The notes below the pieces were generated by a model. It worked only from the letters and a program-made list of their open reading frames with translations. It did no database searches and was not told where the DNA came from. Below are positions 37,615-47,106 of a stretch of DNA of 64,000 bases, piece after piece. Within the stretch, counting starts at the first letter, position 1. The number at the start of each line of letters is the position of its first letter. This DNA is from Martelella mediterranea (GTDB lineage Bacteria > Pseudomonadota > Alphaproteobacteria > Rhizobiales > Rhizobiaceae), in the NCBI GenBank assembly GCA_003001975.1, contig PVUG01000013.1:62001-126000 (forward strand). The letters are read 5' to 3'. The position numbers and the translations under genes are program-made.

Positions 37615-38463
37615 ATGGCCAGATCCATTCCCGCGCTCAGCGCCGTTTACGATGCCTATGACGTCATACTGTGCGATGTCTGGGGCGTTTTGCACAATGG
37701 CGTTGCCTCTTTCGATGCGGCGAAGAAAGCGCTGGCTGATGCCCGGGCCGCAGGCAAGACCGTCATTCTGCTGACCAATTCGCCGCGCCTTTCCCCTGCG
37801 GTTTCAAAACAGCTGGTCAACCTTGGCGTCACGGATGCCGCCTATGACGGTATTGTCACATCCGGCGATGTGACCAAGAAGATCGTCAGCGAAGGGCCGC
37901 GCAAGCTTTTCTTCCTCGGGCCGGAGCGCGATATCGGTCTTGTCAGCGAAACCGGCGTTGAACTGGTTGAGGCGGAAGAGGCAGAAAGCATCCTTTGCAC
38001 CGGCCTTTTCGACGACGAGACGGAAACGCCGGAGGATTACCGCGACATGCTGAGCGGGTTTGCCGCGCGCGGCCTGCCGCTCGTCTGCGCCAATCCGGAC
38101 CTGATCGTCACACGCGGCGATCGCCTCATTCCCTGCGCCGGCGCTCTTGCCGCGCTTTATGAGGAGCTTGGCGGCACCACGCTGATTGCCGGAAAACCGC
38201 ATCAGCCGATTTACGACGCGGCGCTGGAAAAGGCCCGCACGCTTCTCGGCGATGTCGACAAGGCGCGCATTCTGGCCATTGGCGACGGCATGCCGACCGA
38301 TGTTCTGGGCGCCATGAATTACGGTCTCGACCTGCTTTATATCGCCGAGGGCATTCATGCCGCCGATTATACCAGGGAGGGCACCGTTGACGAAGCGTTG
38401 CTGAAACGCTTCTTGACGGACAAGGGCGCAACCCCGAAATACTGGATGCCGGATCTGGCCTGA
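37615..38463 (+). CDS. HAD-IIA phosphatase, TIGR01459 family
   Basis: 282 aa. HAD fold: nucleophile region ILCDVWGVLHNG (about 16-27), motif II in VILLTNSPR, and C-terminal GDGMPTDVLGAMNYG (about 222-236) typical of the NagD-like subclass. The family (TIGR01459) has no assigned substrate and often lies next to ribF in alphaproteobacteria, as here (32 bases apart), so a flavin-related dephosphorylation is possible but unproven. ATG at 37615 chosen over 37573 because GAGGAT precedes it. Confidence 0.85.
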   Translation: MARSIPALSAVYDAYDVILCDVWGVLHNGVASFDAAKKALADARAAGKTVILLTNSPRLSPAVSKQLVNLGVTDAAYDGIVTSGDVTKKIVSEGPRKLFFLGPERDIGLVSETGVELVEAEEAESILCTGLFDDETETPEDYRDMLSGFAARGLPLVCANPDLIVTRGDRLIPCAGALAALYEELGGTTLIAGKPHQPIYDAALEKARTLLGDVDKARILAIGDGMPTDVLGAMNYGLDLLYIAEGIHAADYTREGTVDEALLKRFLTDKGATPKYWMPDLA

Positions 38464-38495
38464 GACGGCCATCGACATCCATCTGGACCTGAGCA

Positions 38496-39476
38496 ATGAC
38501 GGTATTTCATCGTAACGAATTTCTGGAACCCCTCCCTTCCGAACTGAAGGGGGGCGTTGTCGCCATCGGCAATTTCGACGGTGTCCATCGCGGACACCAG
38601 AGCGTGCTGGAGCGGGCGCGGGATATCGCAACCGAGCGCGGCGTGCCGGCGCTGGTGCTGACATTCGAGCCGCATCCGCGCACGGTGTTCAATCCGCAGG
38701 CGCCGGTTTTCCGCCTGACGCCCGCGCCGATGAAGGCGAAGCTGCTGGAGGCGATGGGCTATCACGCCGTGATCGAATATCCCTTCGACAAGACGTTCTC
38801 GCAGCGCTCGCCGGAAGAATTCGTCACCACGGTCCTCGTCGACTGGCTGGGGGCAAGCGAAGTGGTGACCGGGTTCGACTTCCATTTTGGCCGCAACCGC
38901 GAAGGCGGTCCGGCCTATCTGATGCAGGCGGGAAAACGCTTCGATTTCGGCGTCACGCTGATGGATGCATTTCGCGACGAAAATGCCGATGTCGTCTCCT
39001 CGAGCCGTATCCGCGACCTGTTGAGCCGCGGCGAGGTGGTCGAGGCCTCCGGTCTTCTGGGCTATCGCTATACGGTGAGCGGTGAAGTCATTCACGGCGA
39101 AAAGCTTGGCCGGACGCTGGGTTTTCCGACGGCCAACATGGCCTTCGATCCGCATGCCAAGCTGCGGCCCGGCATTTACGCGGTCCGCTATCGCCGGCCA
39201 TGCGGCACGCTGCATGACGGCGTCGCAAGCTTTGGTCGCCGGCCGACCGTTGTCGAGGACGGGCGCCCGCTGCTCGAGACCTATATTTTCGACTTCAAGG
39301 GCGATCTTTACGGCGAAACCGGTGCTGTCTCCCTGTTCGGCCGGCTGCGCGACGAGTTGAAATTCGATGGTCTCGAAGCCCTCGTGGCCCAGATGCATCG
39401 CGATGCCGATCAGGCCAAGGCGCTGCTGTCGTCGGTCCAGCCGTTCTCGCCGCTGGATGCGAAGATCGCGTTTTAG
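38496..39476 (+). CDS. ribF: Bifunctional riboflavin kinase/FAD synthetase RibF
   Basis: Makes FMN and then FAD from riboflavin. 326 aa. N-terminal adenylyltransferase domain: AIGNFDGVHRGHQSVL (about 25-40) and VSSSRIRDLLSRG near 168. C-terminal riboflavin kinase: GRTLGFPTANM (about 207-217), GIYAVRY and VASFGRRPTV. Cytoplasmic. Probably co-transcribed with the HAD phosphatase gene before it. Confidence 0.96.
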   Translation: MTVFHRNEFLEPLPSELKGGVVAIGNFDGVHRGHQSVLERARDIATERGVPALVLTFEPHPRTVFNPQAPVFRLTPAPMKAKLLEAMGYHAVIEYPFDKTFSQRSPEEFVTTVLVDWLGASEVVTGFDFHFGRNREGGPAYLMQAGKRFDFGVTLMDAFRDENADVVSSSRIRDLLSRGEVVEASGLLGYRYTVSGEVIHGEKLGRTLGFPTANMAFDPHAKLRPGIYAVRYRRPCGTLHDGVASFGRRPTVVEDGRPLLETYIFDFKGDLYGETGAVSLFGRLRDELKFDGLEALVAQMHRDADQAKALLSSVQPFSPLDAKIAF

Positions 39477-39666
39477 TCAAATCCGGCATGGGTTTGCCCT
39501 GCTTGCCTGCCGGATGCCCCGGCAGTAGTCGGATTTTCTCATTATATCTTCATAAATGCGAAAATTTGTCTGTTTGAATGTGCGTTGTTTGACTTATATC
39601 CAGGCCGGCAATGCGAACCGGTTTAGACCGGTCGTGCATTGATTGCGAAAGTTTCGAGGTCCTCCC

Positions 39667-40083
39667 ATGACTGAATTCACCCCTCTGATGTCGTTTTCCG
39701 GCGGTCTTCTGATCGGGCTGTCGGCTGTGCTGCTCATGTTTTCATGGGGCCGGATTGCTGGAATGACGGGCATTCTCGGCGGTCTGCTGCCGCCGTTCAA
39801 CCGTGACCTTGCCTGGAAGTCCTGCTTCATCGCCGGCGCCATTGTCGTCGCTTTGCTGTTTCGTCTGTTCGGCGGCGCGGTTGCCTATGATATGCCGGTT
39901 TCTACGGCGGCGATCATTGTCGGCGGCGTGATCACCGGTATCGGCGTGACCTACGGTTCGGGCTGCACATCGGGGCATGGCGTGTGCGGGCTTGCCCGCT
40001 TTTCCCGTCGTTCGGCCGTGGCGGTGCTCTCTTTCATGAGCTTCGCCTTTCTGACCGTGTTTGTTATCCGCCATCTTCTGTGA
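39667..40083 (+). CDS. YeeE/YedE family transporter, first half
   Basis: 138 aa with four hydrophobic segments. It carries the N-terminal half of the YeeE/YedE fold (FSGGLLIGLSAVLLMFSWGRIAGMTGILGG near 8-37; YGSGCTSGHGVCGLAR near 98-113, with the conserved Cys pair that handles thiosulfate or sulfide-type sulfur in the family). The second half is the next gene, so the transporter is split, as in PmpA/PmpB-like pairs. ATG at 39667 has GAGGT upstream. Confidence 0.84.
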   Translation: MTEFTPLMSFSGGLLIGLSAVLLMFSWGRIAGMTGILGGLLPPFNRDLAWKSCFIAGAIVVALLFRLFGGAVAYDMPVSTAAIIVGGVITGIGVTYGSGCTSGHGVCGLARFSRRSAVAVLSFMSFAFLTVFVIRHLL

Positions 40084-40095
40084 ATGGAAATCGTG

Positions 40096-40551
40096 ATGCG
40101 TTATCTGGTTGCAGCCGTCATCGGCGCGATCTTCGGTCTCGGGATCGTCATATCGGGCATGGCCGATCCCGCCAAGGTGCTTAATTTCTTCGATCTGTTC
40201 GGCACGTTCGACCCGAGCCTTGCTTTCGTTCTGGCGGGCGCGCTCTGCGTTGCCGTTCCCGGTTATTTCCTGATTTTCAGGGCCCGCAACAAGCCGGTCT
40301 TCGATCATGAATTCCGTCTTCCGGGAACACGGAAGATCGATGCGAAACTGGTTGCAGGCTCTGCGGTCTTCGGCATCGGCTGGGGGATTGCCGGTTTCTG
40401 CCCGGGGGCGGCTATTCCGACACTGGGGCTTGGCCACATGTCGACGGTCATCTTCGTTGTTGCGCTTCTGGCCGGGATTTCCGTCGCCCGGTTGCTGCAA
40501 AACTTCAAACTGCCATCCTCTTCGGCCAGGCCTTTGCCGCACAAGCCGTAA
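40096..40551 (+). CDS. YeeE/YedE family transporter, second half (DUF6691)
   Basis: 151 aa, four hydrophobic segments, with GLGIVISGMADPAKVLNFFDLFG near 13-35 and GWGIAGFCPGAAIP near 93-106, matching DUF6691/YedE. Starts at ATG 40096 (an ATG at 40084 directly abuts the preceding stop); homologues begin MRYLVAA. Together with the preceding gene it should form one membrane transporter for a sulfur compound. No rhodanese, sulfide dioxygenase or BigR gene is next to it here. Confidence 0.82.
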   Translation: MRYLVAAVIGAIFGLGIVISGMADPAKVLNFFDLFGTFDPSLAFVLAGALCVAVPGYFLIFRARNKPVFDHEFRLPGTRKIDAKLVAGSAVFGIGWGIAGFCPGAAIPTLGLGHMSTVIFVVALLAGISVARLLQNFKLPSSSARPLPHKP

Positions 40552-40558
40552 AACATGT

Positions 40559-40594
40559 GAGGGCGCGGGCAGATTCTTGGCGCCCGCCCTCTTT
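40559..40594 (+). terminator. Probable terminator after the YeeE pair
   Basis: Stem GAGGGC / GCCCTC extended by GGGC / GCCC with a two-base bulge and an 11-base loop; only three T follow. Confidence 0.5.
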
Positions 40595-40811
40595 CCATTT
40601 GCGGCAAAACCGCTTAAACAACCGCCGCTATGCTGAAAAAAGTTCTGGTCGTCATTTTCCGAATTATGAGCCCGGCCCTTTGAGGCGCTCGTGTTGAGCA
40701 TGCCCGAGGGTCCGGGATTTTGGCGTCCGAGAAGGATGCATTTTACCAGTTTTACCTGAACAGTTGCGCGCTGCCTTTATGGTGGCGCTGCCCAGCAGGA
40801 ATGCACAAGAG

Positions 40812-43712
40812 ATGACCGACAAAAACGACACCGTCGACTATTCCGAAACCCTTTATCTGCCGAAAACCGATTTCCCCATGCGTGCGGGCCTTCCCAAGAA
40901 GGAACCCGAAATCGTGGCGCGCTGGGAGGAAGTGGGGCTCTACAAGAAACTGCGCGAAGATGCTGCGGGCCGCGAGAAATTCGTGCTGCACGACGGCCCG
41001 CCCTATGCCAACGGCAATATCCATATCGGCCATGCGCTGAACAAGATCCTGAAGGACGTCATCACCCGTTCGTTCCAGATGCGCGGCTTCGATTCCAACT
41101 ACGTTCCCGGCTGGGATTGCCACGGCCTGCCGATCGAGTGGAAGATCGAGGAAGCCTACCGCGCCAAGGGCCAGAACAAGGACGAGGTGCCGATCAACGA
41201 ATTCCGCCGCGAATGCCGCGAGTTCGCGCAGCACTGGATCGACGTGCAGACGGGCGAATTCAAGCGTCTCGGCATCGAGGGCGATTTCGAAAAGCCATAC
41301 ACGACCATGGCCTTCCACGCCGAAGCGCGTATCGCCGGCGAACTGCTGAAGATCGCCAAGGCCGGCCAGCTTTATCGCGGTTCCAAGCCGGTGATGTGGT
41401 CGGTGGTTGAACGCACGGCGCTGGCCGAGGCGGAAGTCGAATATCACGAGGTTCAGTCGGACACGATCTGGGTGAAGTTCCCGGTTGTCGAAGGCCCCGA
41501 AGACCTTATGGGAAGCTTCGTCGTGATCTGGACGACCACGCCCTGGACCATCCCCGGCAACCGCGCCGTGTCGTTTTCGTCGCGTTTTGCCTACGGGCTC
41601 TACGAGATCACCGAAGCGGCCAATGATTTCGGCCCGCAGCCGGGCGAGCGCGTGCTCTTTGCCAAGAACCTGGCAGAAGAATGTGCGGCCAAGGCCAAGC
41701 TGACGATGAAGCTGGTGCGTGATCTCGATGCGACCGAACTTTCCGGCGTTACCTGCACGCATCCGCTGATCGACCTTGGCTACGACTTCAAGGTTCCGCT
41801 GCTCGATGGCGATCATGTCACCGATGATGCCGGTACCGGTTTCGTCCACACCGCGCCCGGTCATGGTCGCGAGGACTTTGATGCATGGATGGAACAGGCC
41901 CGCGATCTGGAAGCGCGCGGCATCTCGCCGAAAATCCCATTCACGGTGGGTGATGATGGTTTCTATACCGAGGAAGCTTATGGTTTCGGCCCAGGTGCCG
42001 AAGGCGGCGCAGCCCGCGTCATGGATGACAACGGCAAGAAGGGCGACGCCAATGAGCGTGTCATCAAGGCGTTGATCGCCGCTGACCGCCTGTTTGCCCG
42101 TGGCCGCATCAAGCATGATTATCCGCATTCCTGGCGTTCGAAAAAGCCGGTGATCTTCCGCAATACGCCGCAGTGGTTCGTATATATGGACCGCGACCTC
42201 GGCGATGCGTCGACGCTGCGCTCGCGCGCGCTGTCGGCCATCGATGACACCCGTTTCGTGCCCGCCGCCGGCAAGAACCGCCTGCGTGGCATGATCGAGA
42301 CCCGGCCCGACTGGGTGCTTTCGCGTCAGCGTGCTTGGGGCGTGCCGATCAGCATCTTCTGCGATGCGAAGGGCGAAGTGCTCGTCGATGAGGCCGTCAA
42401 TGCCCGCATTCTCGAAGCCTTCGAGGCGGAAGGGGCCGACGCCTGGTTTGCCGAAGGCGCGCGCGAGCGTTTCCTTGGCGAGCGTGCATCGGAAGACTGG
42501 GAACAGGTCACCGACATTCTCGATGTCTGGTTCGACTCAGGCTCGACCCACACCTTCGTTCTGGAAGACCGTCCGGACCTGAAATGGCCGGCCGATGTCT
42601 ATCTCGAAGGCTCCGACCAGCATCGCGGCTGGTTCCATTCCTCGCTGCTGGAAGGCTGCGTCACGCGCGGTCGTGCGCCCTACAACGCCGTCGTCACCCA
42701 TGGCTTCACCATGGACGAAAAGGGTCGCAAACAGTCGAAATCGCTGGGCAACCAGGTCTTCCCGCAGGATGTGATGGCAAAATCCGGCGCCGATATCCTG
42801 CGTCTGTGGGTGATGACCACGGATTACTGGGAAGACCAGCGTCTGGGTGACACGGTTATCAAGACGAATGTCGATACCTATCGCAAGCTCAGGAACTCGC
42901 TGCGCTGGATGCTCGGCACGCTGGCCCATGACGAGGGCGAGGATATCGCTGCCGCCGACATGCCGGAACTGGAACGGCTGATGCTGCATCGTCTGGCCGA
43001 GCTGGATGCACTGGTCCGCAAGGGCTATGACGACTTCGATTTCAAGAAGATCGCCCGCGCGCTGACGGATTTCGCCAATATCGAGCTGTCGGCCTTCTAT
43101 TTCGATGTTCGCAAGGATGCGCTTTACTGCGATGCGCCGTCGAGCATGCGCCGCCGTTCGGCGTTGGTCGTCATCCGCAAGCTGTTCGATTGCCTGGTGA
43201 CATGGCTTGCGCCGATGCTGCCCTTTACCATGGAAGAGGCCTGGCTTTCGCGCAATCCGGATGCCGTTTCCGTCCATCTGGCACAGTTCCCGGATGTCTC
43301 GGCAGACTGGAAGGACGAGGCGCTTGCCGCCCGCTGGGCCAAGATCCGCGAAGTCCGCAAGGTCGTCACCGGCGCGCTGGAAATCGAGCGCCGCGAAAAG
43401 CGCATCGGTTCCTCGCTGGAGGCCGCACCCGTGGTCTATGTCGGCGACAGGGAGCTGCTTGCCTCGCTTGAAGGCCGTGACTTCGAGGAAATCTGCATCA
43501 CCTCGGCCATCACGGTGAAGGAAGGCGACGGCCCGGAAGATGCCTTCCGCCTGCCTGAAGTCGCCGGCGTTGCCGTTGTGCCCGAACTGGCAAGCGGCAC
43601 CAAATGTGCCCGCTCGTGGAAAATCACCGACGATGTCGGCTCTGATCCCGATTATCCGGATGTCTCCGCGCGCGACGCTGCAGCCCTCAGGGAGCTTGCA
43701 GCCGGGGCCTGA
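40812..43712 (+). CDS. ileS: Isoleucyl-tRNA synthetase IleS
   Basis: Charges tRNA-Ile and edits misactivated valine. Class I synthetase, 966 aa. Signature HIGH as [10 protein letters not shown] (about 71-80), editing-domain region [11 protein letters not shown] near 247-257, [14 protein letters not shown], and KMSKS as KQSKS in [13 protein letters not shown]. The C-terminus has a single Cys (TKCARSWK) where zinc-type enzymes have a four-Cys finger. ATG at 40812 is chosen because homologues start MTDK; the frame reaches back to 40764. Confidence 0.97.
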   Translation: MTDKNDTVDYSETLYLPKTDFPMRAGLPKKEPEIVARWEEVGLYKKLREDAAGREKFVLHDGPPYANGNIHIGHALNKILKDVITRSFQMRGFDSNYVPGWDCHGLPIEWKIEEAYRAKGQNKDEVPINEFRRECREFAQHWIDVQTGEFKRLGIEGDFEKPYTTMAFHAEARIAGELLKIAKAGQLYRGSKPVMWSVVERTALAEAEVEYHEVQSDTIWVKFPVVEGPEDLMGSFVVIWTTTPWTIPGNRAVSFSSRFAYGLYEITEAANDFGPQPGERVLFAKNLAEECAAKAKLTMKLVRDLDATELSGVTCTHPLIDLGYDFKVPLLDGDHVTDDAGTGFVHTAPGHGREDFDAWMEQARDLEARGISPKIPFTVGDDGFYTEEAYGFGPGAEGGAARVMDDNGKKGDANERVIKALIAADRLFARGRIKHDYPHSWRSKKPVIFRNTPQWFVYMDRDLGDASTLRSRALSAIDDTRFVPAAGKNRLRGMIETRPDWVLSRQRAWGVPISIFCDAKGEVLVDEAVNARILEAFEAEGADAWFAEGARERFLGERASEDWEQVTDILDVWFDSGSTHTFVLEDRPDLKWPADVYLEGSDQHRGWFHSSLLEGCVTRGRAPYNAVVTHGFTMDEKGRKQSKSLGNQVFPQDVMAKSGADILRLWVMTTDYWEDQRLGDTVIKTNVDTYRKLRNSLRWMLGTLAHDEGEDIAAADMPELERLMLHRLAELDALVRKGYDDFDFKKIARALTDFANIELSAFYFDVRKDALYCDAPSSMRRRSALVVIRKLFDCLVTWLAPMLPFTMEEAWLSRNPDAVSVHLAQFPDVSADWKDEALAARWAKIREVRKVVTGALEIERREKRIGSSLEAAPVVYVGDRELLASLEGRDFEEICITSAITVKEGDGPEDAFRLPEVAGVAVVPELASGTKCARSWKITDDVGSDPDYPDVSARDAAALRELAAGA

Positions 43713-43721
43713 TCGATAATG

Positions 43722-43749
43722 GCAGCCGGGCGCCTCATTGCCCGGCTGC
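43722..43749. repeat. 10 bp hairpin after ileS
   Basis: GCAGCCGGGC / GCCCGGCTGC with an eight-base loop, nine bases after the ileS stop. No T-run, so at best a weak terminator or RNA 3' stabiliser. Confidence 0.5.
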
Positions 43750-43759
43750 TCCAAGCCCG

Positions 43760-43778
43760 TTATTCTCCCTGAGAATAA
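43760..43778. promoter_or_regulatory. Perfect 8 bp palindrome upstream of the lipoprotein gene
   Basis: TTATTCTC-CCT-GAGAATAA, 120 bases before the lipoprotein start. AT-rich and operator-like; it does not match the CIRCE, IRO, LexA or Irr patterns I know. Confidence 0.35.
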
Positions 43779-43897
43779 TTGCGAAAAGGACAGTTCTACG
43801 GTAGGAATGTCGCGTTTTCGCCGGATTTATCGCCGAAATATGGCAGATGGCGTAGTGTGAGTGGCGCCAGCGACGCCGAGGAGTGGTTATAGAGCGC

Positions 43898-44563
43898 ATG
43901 ACTTTTGTTACCCGTTCGATGAAAATTGCGATCGCTCTTTTGGGCGTGTCCGCGCTCGCATCCTGTGTCAGCGGCCCGACCTATGGCACCGGCAAATCCG
44001 CCACCACCCAGCTCGTCGAGGACCTTGGCGAGGCTGTTCTGGTGATCAATCCCGATGATCCCGACATCACCTATGAGGCACGGCCTGAACTGGTGAAGCC
44101 CGGTAAAAGCGTGGCGGGCCGGACCTTGATACCGCCGCAGAAATCGGTGGCTTCGGCTGATAATCCCAACTGGATCGAATCGCCGGAAGAACAGCGCGAA
44201 CGGGTCTACCAGGAAGCCGAGGACAACAAGGACAATCCGTTCTACGAATCGCCGCTTCTGGTGGGCAAGAACCGCGACAACATGACCGAGAAGGAACAGC
44301 TCGAAGCCTTCCGCAAGGCGCGCGCCGAAGCCAATACGATCGACATCACGCAAAGCCGTTACCTGATCGATCCGCCGGAACAGTATCGTCAGCCGTCCAG
44401 TCCGGAAGCGTTGAACGATCTCGGTCAGCCGGAGCGCGCCAAGGAGCGTCGCCGCCAGAAACTGGCCGAGGGCAAGAACCCCGATCGCTGCTTCCTGTTC
44501 CTGAACTGCAAGAGCGGCAAGACGGAAGACTTCCTCGAATCGTCCAAGAACGCCGGTCAGTAA
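43898..44563 (+). CDS. Hypothetical lipoprotein
   Basis: About 221 aa. It has a lipoprotein signal with hydrophobic core IAIALLGVSALA and lipobox LASC (Cys at about residue 23 from this start), so it is expected to be anchored to a membrane. The mature part is hydrophilic, acidic in the first half and rich in E, K, R and N, with no domain I recognise. Starts at 43883, 43898 or 43919 are possible; 43898 follows AGAGCG. It lies 24 bases before the GNAT gene and may be co-transcribed with it. Rhizobial homologues are annotated as hypothetical. Confidence 0.7.
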   Translation: MTFVTRSMKIAIALLGVSALASCVSGPTYGTGKSATTQLVEDLGEAVLVINPDDPDITYEARPELVKPGKSVAGRTLIPPQKSVASADNPNWIESPEEQRERVYQEAEDNKDNPFYESPLLVGKNRDNMTEKEQLEAFRKARAEANTIDITQSRYLIDPPEQYRQPSSPEALNDLGQPERAKERRRQKLAEGKNPDRCFLFLNCKSGKTEDFLESSKNAGQ

Positions 44564-44587
44564 GCGCGTTTTCATACCGGGGGTATC

Positions 44588-45067
44588 ATGACGTATTCGA
44601 TCCGTCCGGCGGTGCGTGCCGACGCCGCCACCATCTATCGTTTTGTCTGCGAGCTTGCCGAATTCGAAAAGGCGCTGGACAAGGTTGAGACCACCGAAGA
44701 GGGCCTCGCCGAGGCGATCTTCGGCGATGGCTCCGTAACCGAAGGGCTGATTGCCGAGATCGATGGCAAGCCGGCAGGCTTTGCCGTCTATTATTTCACC
44801 TTTTCAACCTGGCAAGGCCGCAACGGCATCTATCTGGAAGACCTCTATGTGTCGCCGGAATTTCGCGGCGCGGGTCTTGGCAAGGCGCTGATGCGCGCGG
44901 TCGCCGATGTTGCGGTTTCGAGGAATTGCGGGCGGATGGAATGGAGCGTGCTGGACTGGAATGTCGGTGCGATCCGCGTCTATGACGCCGTGGGCGGCAA
45001 GCCGCAGAGCGAATGGATCCGCTACCGGCTGGAAGACGAGACGCTGTCGGCCTTTGCCGGGCGTTGA
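44588..45067 (+). CDS. GNAT family N-acetyltransferase
   Basis: 159 aa, complete GNAT fold. The acetyl-CoA loop is LEDLYVSPEFRGAGLGKALM (about 82-101), and the N-terminus YSIRPAVRADAATIYRFVCELAEFEKA with the C-terminal RMEWSVLDWN-x-GAIRVYDAVG resembles spermidine/diamine acetyltransferases. A polyamine or thialysine substrate is plausible but not certain. Convergent with tadA, four-base gap. Confidence 0.85.
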   Translation: MTYSIRPAVRADAATIYRFVCELAEFEKALDKVETTEEGLAEAIFGDGSVTEGLIAEIDGKPAGFAVYYFTFSTWQGRNGIYLEDLYVSPEFRGAGLGKALMRAVADVAVSRNCGRMEWSVLDWNVGAIRVYDAVGGKPQSEWIRYRLEDETLSAFAGR

Positions 45068-45071
45068 GGTT

Positions 45072-45521
45072 TTACCGGCGTTCGTTGAAGAAGTCCCTGA
45101 GCAGGGCGGCCGCGCGGGTTTCGGAAAAACCGGAATAGACATCGGGACGGTGGTGGCAGGTGTCCTGGTCGAAAAAGCGTCCGCCATGATCGACCCCGCC
45201 GCCTTTTGGATCGGCCGCGCCGTAATAGAGCCGTTCGATGCGGGCGAAGGAGATTGCCGCCGCGCACATGGCGCAGGGTTCGAGCGTGACGTAGAGGTGG
45301 GCACCGTTTAAGCGTTCGGAGCCGCTTTTTTCGCAGGCCGCGCGGATCGCCAGCACTTCGGCATGGGCCGTCGGGTCGTTCAGTTCGCGGGTGCGGTTTC
45401 CCGCCGAGGCGATGACCGATCCTTCATGGGTGATGACGGCGCCGATCGGCACTTCCCCGCGCGCGCCCGCCTTTTCGGCTTCTTCCAGTGCCAGTGCCAT
45501 GAAATCGCGGCGCTCAGCCAT
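45072..45521 (-). CDS. tadA: tRNA adenosine(34) deaminase TadA
   Basis: Converts the wobble adenosine of tRNA-Arg(ACG) to inosine. 149 aa. Zinc and catalytic residues are clear: HAEVLAIRAA with HAE (about 53-55), and PCAMCAAAI with PCxxC (about 85-89). ATG at 45521 (MAERRDFMALALEEA) is preferred to 45545. The head-to-head gene is an rRNA pseudouridine synthase, 100 bases away. Confidence 0.93.
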   Translation of the reverse strand: MAERRDFMALALEEAEKAGARGEVPIGAVITHEGSVIASAGNRTRELNDPTAHAEVLAIRAACEKSGSERLNGAHLYVTLEPCAMCAAAISFARIERLYYGAADPKGGGVDHGGRFFDQDTCHHRPDVYSGFSETRAAALLRDFFNERR

Positions 45522-45621
45522 TTTGACAAGTTTCCTCTTAACCAATTCGCCCTGTCCTGTTAGAGCGTTTCAATCCTAAAATGAAGCGTTCCGGCGGACA
45601 GGGATCAACAGGCGAAGCGAA

Positions 45622-47106
45622 ATGAACCAGAAAGACAAATTCCCCAAGCGTGGCGGAAAGCCGAAAGCCAGGCCTGACCGCAAGCCCGCACCGGCCCAGA
45701 ACGCACCGAAGGTCGAGGCGGAAGGGCAGACGCCTGAGCGGATTGCCAAGCTCTTGGCGCGTGCCGGTGTCGCCTCCAGGCGCGATGTGGAACGGATGAT
45801 CCTTGATGGACGCGTGAAGGTCAACGGCAAGACGCTCGACACGCCGGCGCTGAACGTCACGCTTGCCGACCGTATCGAGGTCGATGGCGCGGAAATCCGC
45901 GGGATCGAGCGCACACGGTTGTGGATCTACCACAAGCCCGCCGGTCTGGTGACCACCAATTCCGATCCGGAAGGCCGGCCGACGGTGTTTGAAAACCTGC
46001 CGAAGGATCTGCCGCGTGTGATCTCGATCGGACGGCTCGACATCAATACCGAAGGCCTGCTGCTTTTGACTAATGATGGCGGGCTTGCGCGCGTGCTGGA
46101 GCTTCCGGCAACCGGTTGGCTGCGCCGCTACCGGGTGCGCGCTCATGGCAATATCAAGCAGGACGATCTCGACAAGCTGAAGGATGGCATCGCCGTCGAC
46201 GGTGTGTTGTACGGTGCCATCGATGCGACGCTCGACCGCGAGCAGGGCTCCAATGTGTGGATCACCATGGGCCTTCGCGAAGGCAAGAACCGGGAGATCA
46301 AGAATGTACTCGGCGCGCTCGGTCTCGAGGTTTCACGTCTGATCCGCATCTCCTACGGGCCGTTCCAGCTCGGGGAGCTGGCAGAGGGGCAGGCGCTGGA
46401 AGTGCGCGGCCGCACGCTGCGCGACCAGCTTGGGCCCCGCCTGATCGAGGAAGCCGGTGCCAATTTCGACGCGCCGCTTTATCACGACGGCGAGGCGGCG
46501 GTTGCAAAGCCCGAACAACAGGCGGAAACGCCGAAACGTGCTCCGCGCAAGGAAAAGCTGGACCGGGGGGAGCGCGCCGAACGCGGTCGCGACCGTCTCG
46601 ATACCAAGCGCAAGGGGGATGACGAAAATCCGTTCAAGGATATCGTAACCCGAAGCCGGGCTGCCAATGTCTGGATGGCGCCGGGTGCACGCCCGCTTGG
46701 CCCTAAGGCCAAGAAGAAGGCAGAGGACAAGGCGCGCGAGGATGAACGGCGCGATGCCCGTCGTGATGCACGGCGCAAGACGGATGGCGACGCGCCGCGC
46801 AAGCCGCGGCCGGCTGGCGGTAAGGGCCCGGCAAAGGGCTCGGGCGGCGGCAAGGGCAAGTCCTTTGGCGATAAACCCGGTGCTGCATCCGCCAGAGGGG
46901 CTGGCAAGCCGCGTGGCGATGCTGGTGCCGATGCGCGCGGGGGCAAGCGTTTTTCCGGGCCGAAGCGGCCGGACGGCGCCAACCGTTCGCGCTCTGAAGG
47001 CCGGCCTGCAGGGGATCGCCCTTCCGGCGGCAAGTCCGGCGGCGACAGGCCGCGCGGCGGTGCAGGCAGAAAGGGGCCGAGGGGCAATGCGGATCGTCGG
47101 CGGTGA
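45622..47106 (+). CDS. rRNA pseudouridine synthase (RluB/RsuA family) with a long basic tail
   Basis: 494 aa. It has an S4 RNA-binding domain (ERIAKLLARAGVASRRDVERMI near 38-59) and the RsuA/RluB catalytic domain with the essential Asp in SIGRLDINTEGLLLLTNDG (about 134-152) and the KNREIKNVL stretch. The remaining roughly 200 residues (about 295-494) form a low-complexity tail of K, R, G, D, P and A that is probably disordered and RNA-binding. Similar tails occur in alphaproteobacterial homologues. RluB (23S U2605) is the likelier activity. The end overlaps rsmD by 20 bases. Confidence 0.9.
   Translation: MNQKDKFPKRGGKPKARPDRKPAPAQNAPKVEAEGQTPERIAKLLARAGVASRRDVERMILDGRVKVNGKTLDTPALNVTLADRIEVDGAEIRGIERTRLWIYHKPAGLVTTNSDPEGRPTVFENLPKDLPRVISIGRLDINTEGLLLLTNDGGLARVLELPATGWLRRYRVRAHGNIKQDDLDKLKDGIAVDGVLYGAIDATLDREQGSNVWITMGLREGKNREIKNVLGALGLEVSRLIRISYGPFQLGELAEGQALEVRGRTLRDQLGPRLIEEAGANFDAPLYHDGEAAVAKPEQQAETPKRAPRKEKLDRGERAERGRDRLDTKRKGDDENPFKDIVTRSRAANVWMAPGARPLGPKAKKKAEDKAREDERRDARRDARRKTDGDAPRKPRPAGGKGPAKGSGGGKGKSFGDKPGAASARGAGKPRGDAGADARGGKRFSGPKRPDGANRSRSEGRPAGDRPSGGKSGGDRPRGGAGRKGPRGNADRRR

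Noticed and set aside
39480-39516. TCCGGCA/TGCCGGA inverted repeat after ribF as a terminator
   Set aside because: Loop of 19 bases and no T-run on either strand; too weak to call.
40752-42128. 458-codon open frame antisense to ileS
   Set aside because: Shadow of a GC-rich gene. The product has no family resemblance, and ileS on the other strand is certain.
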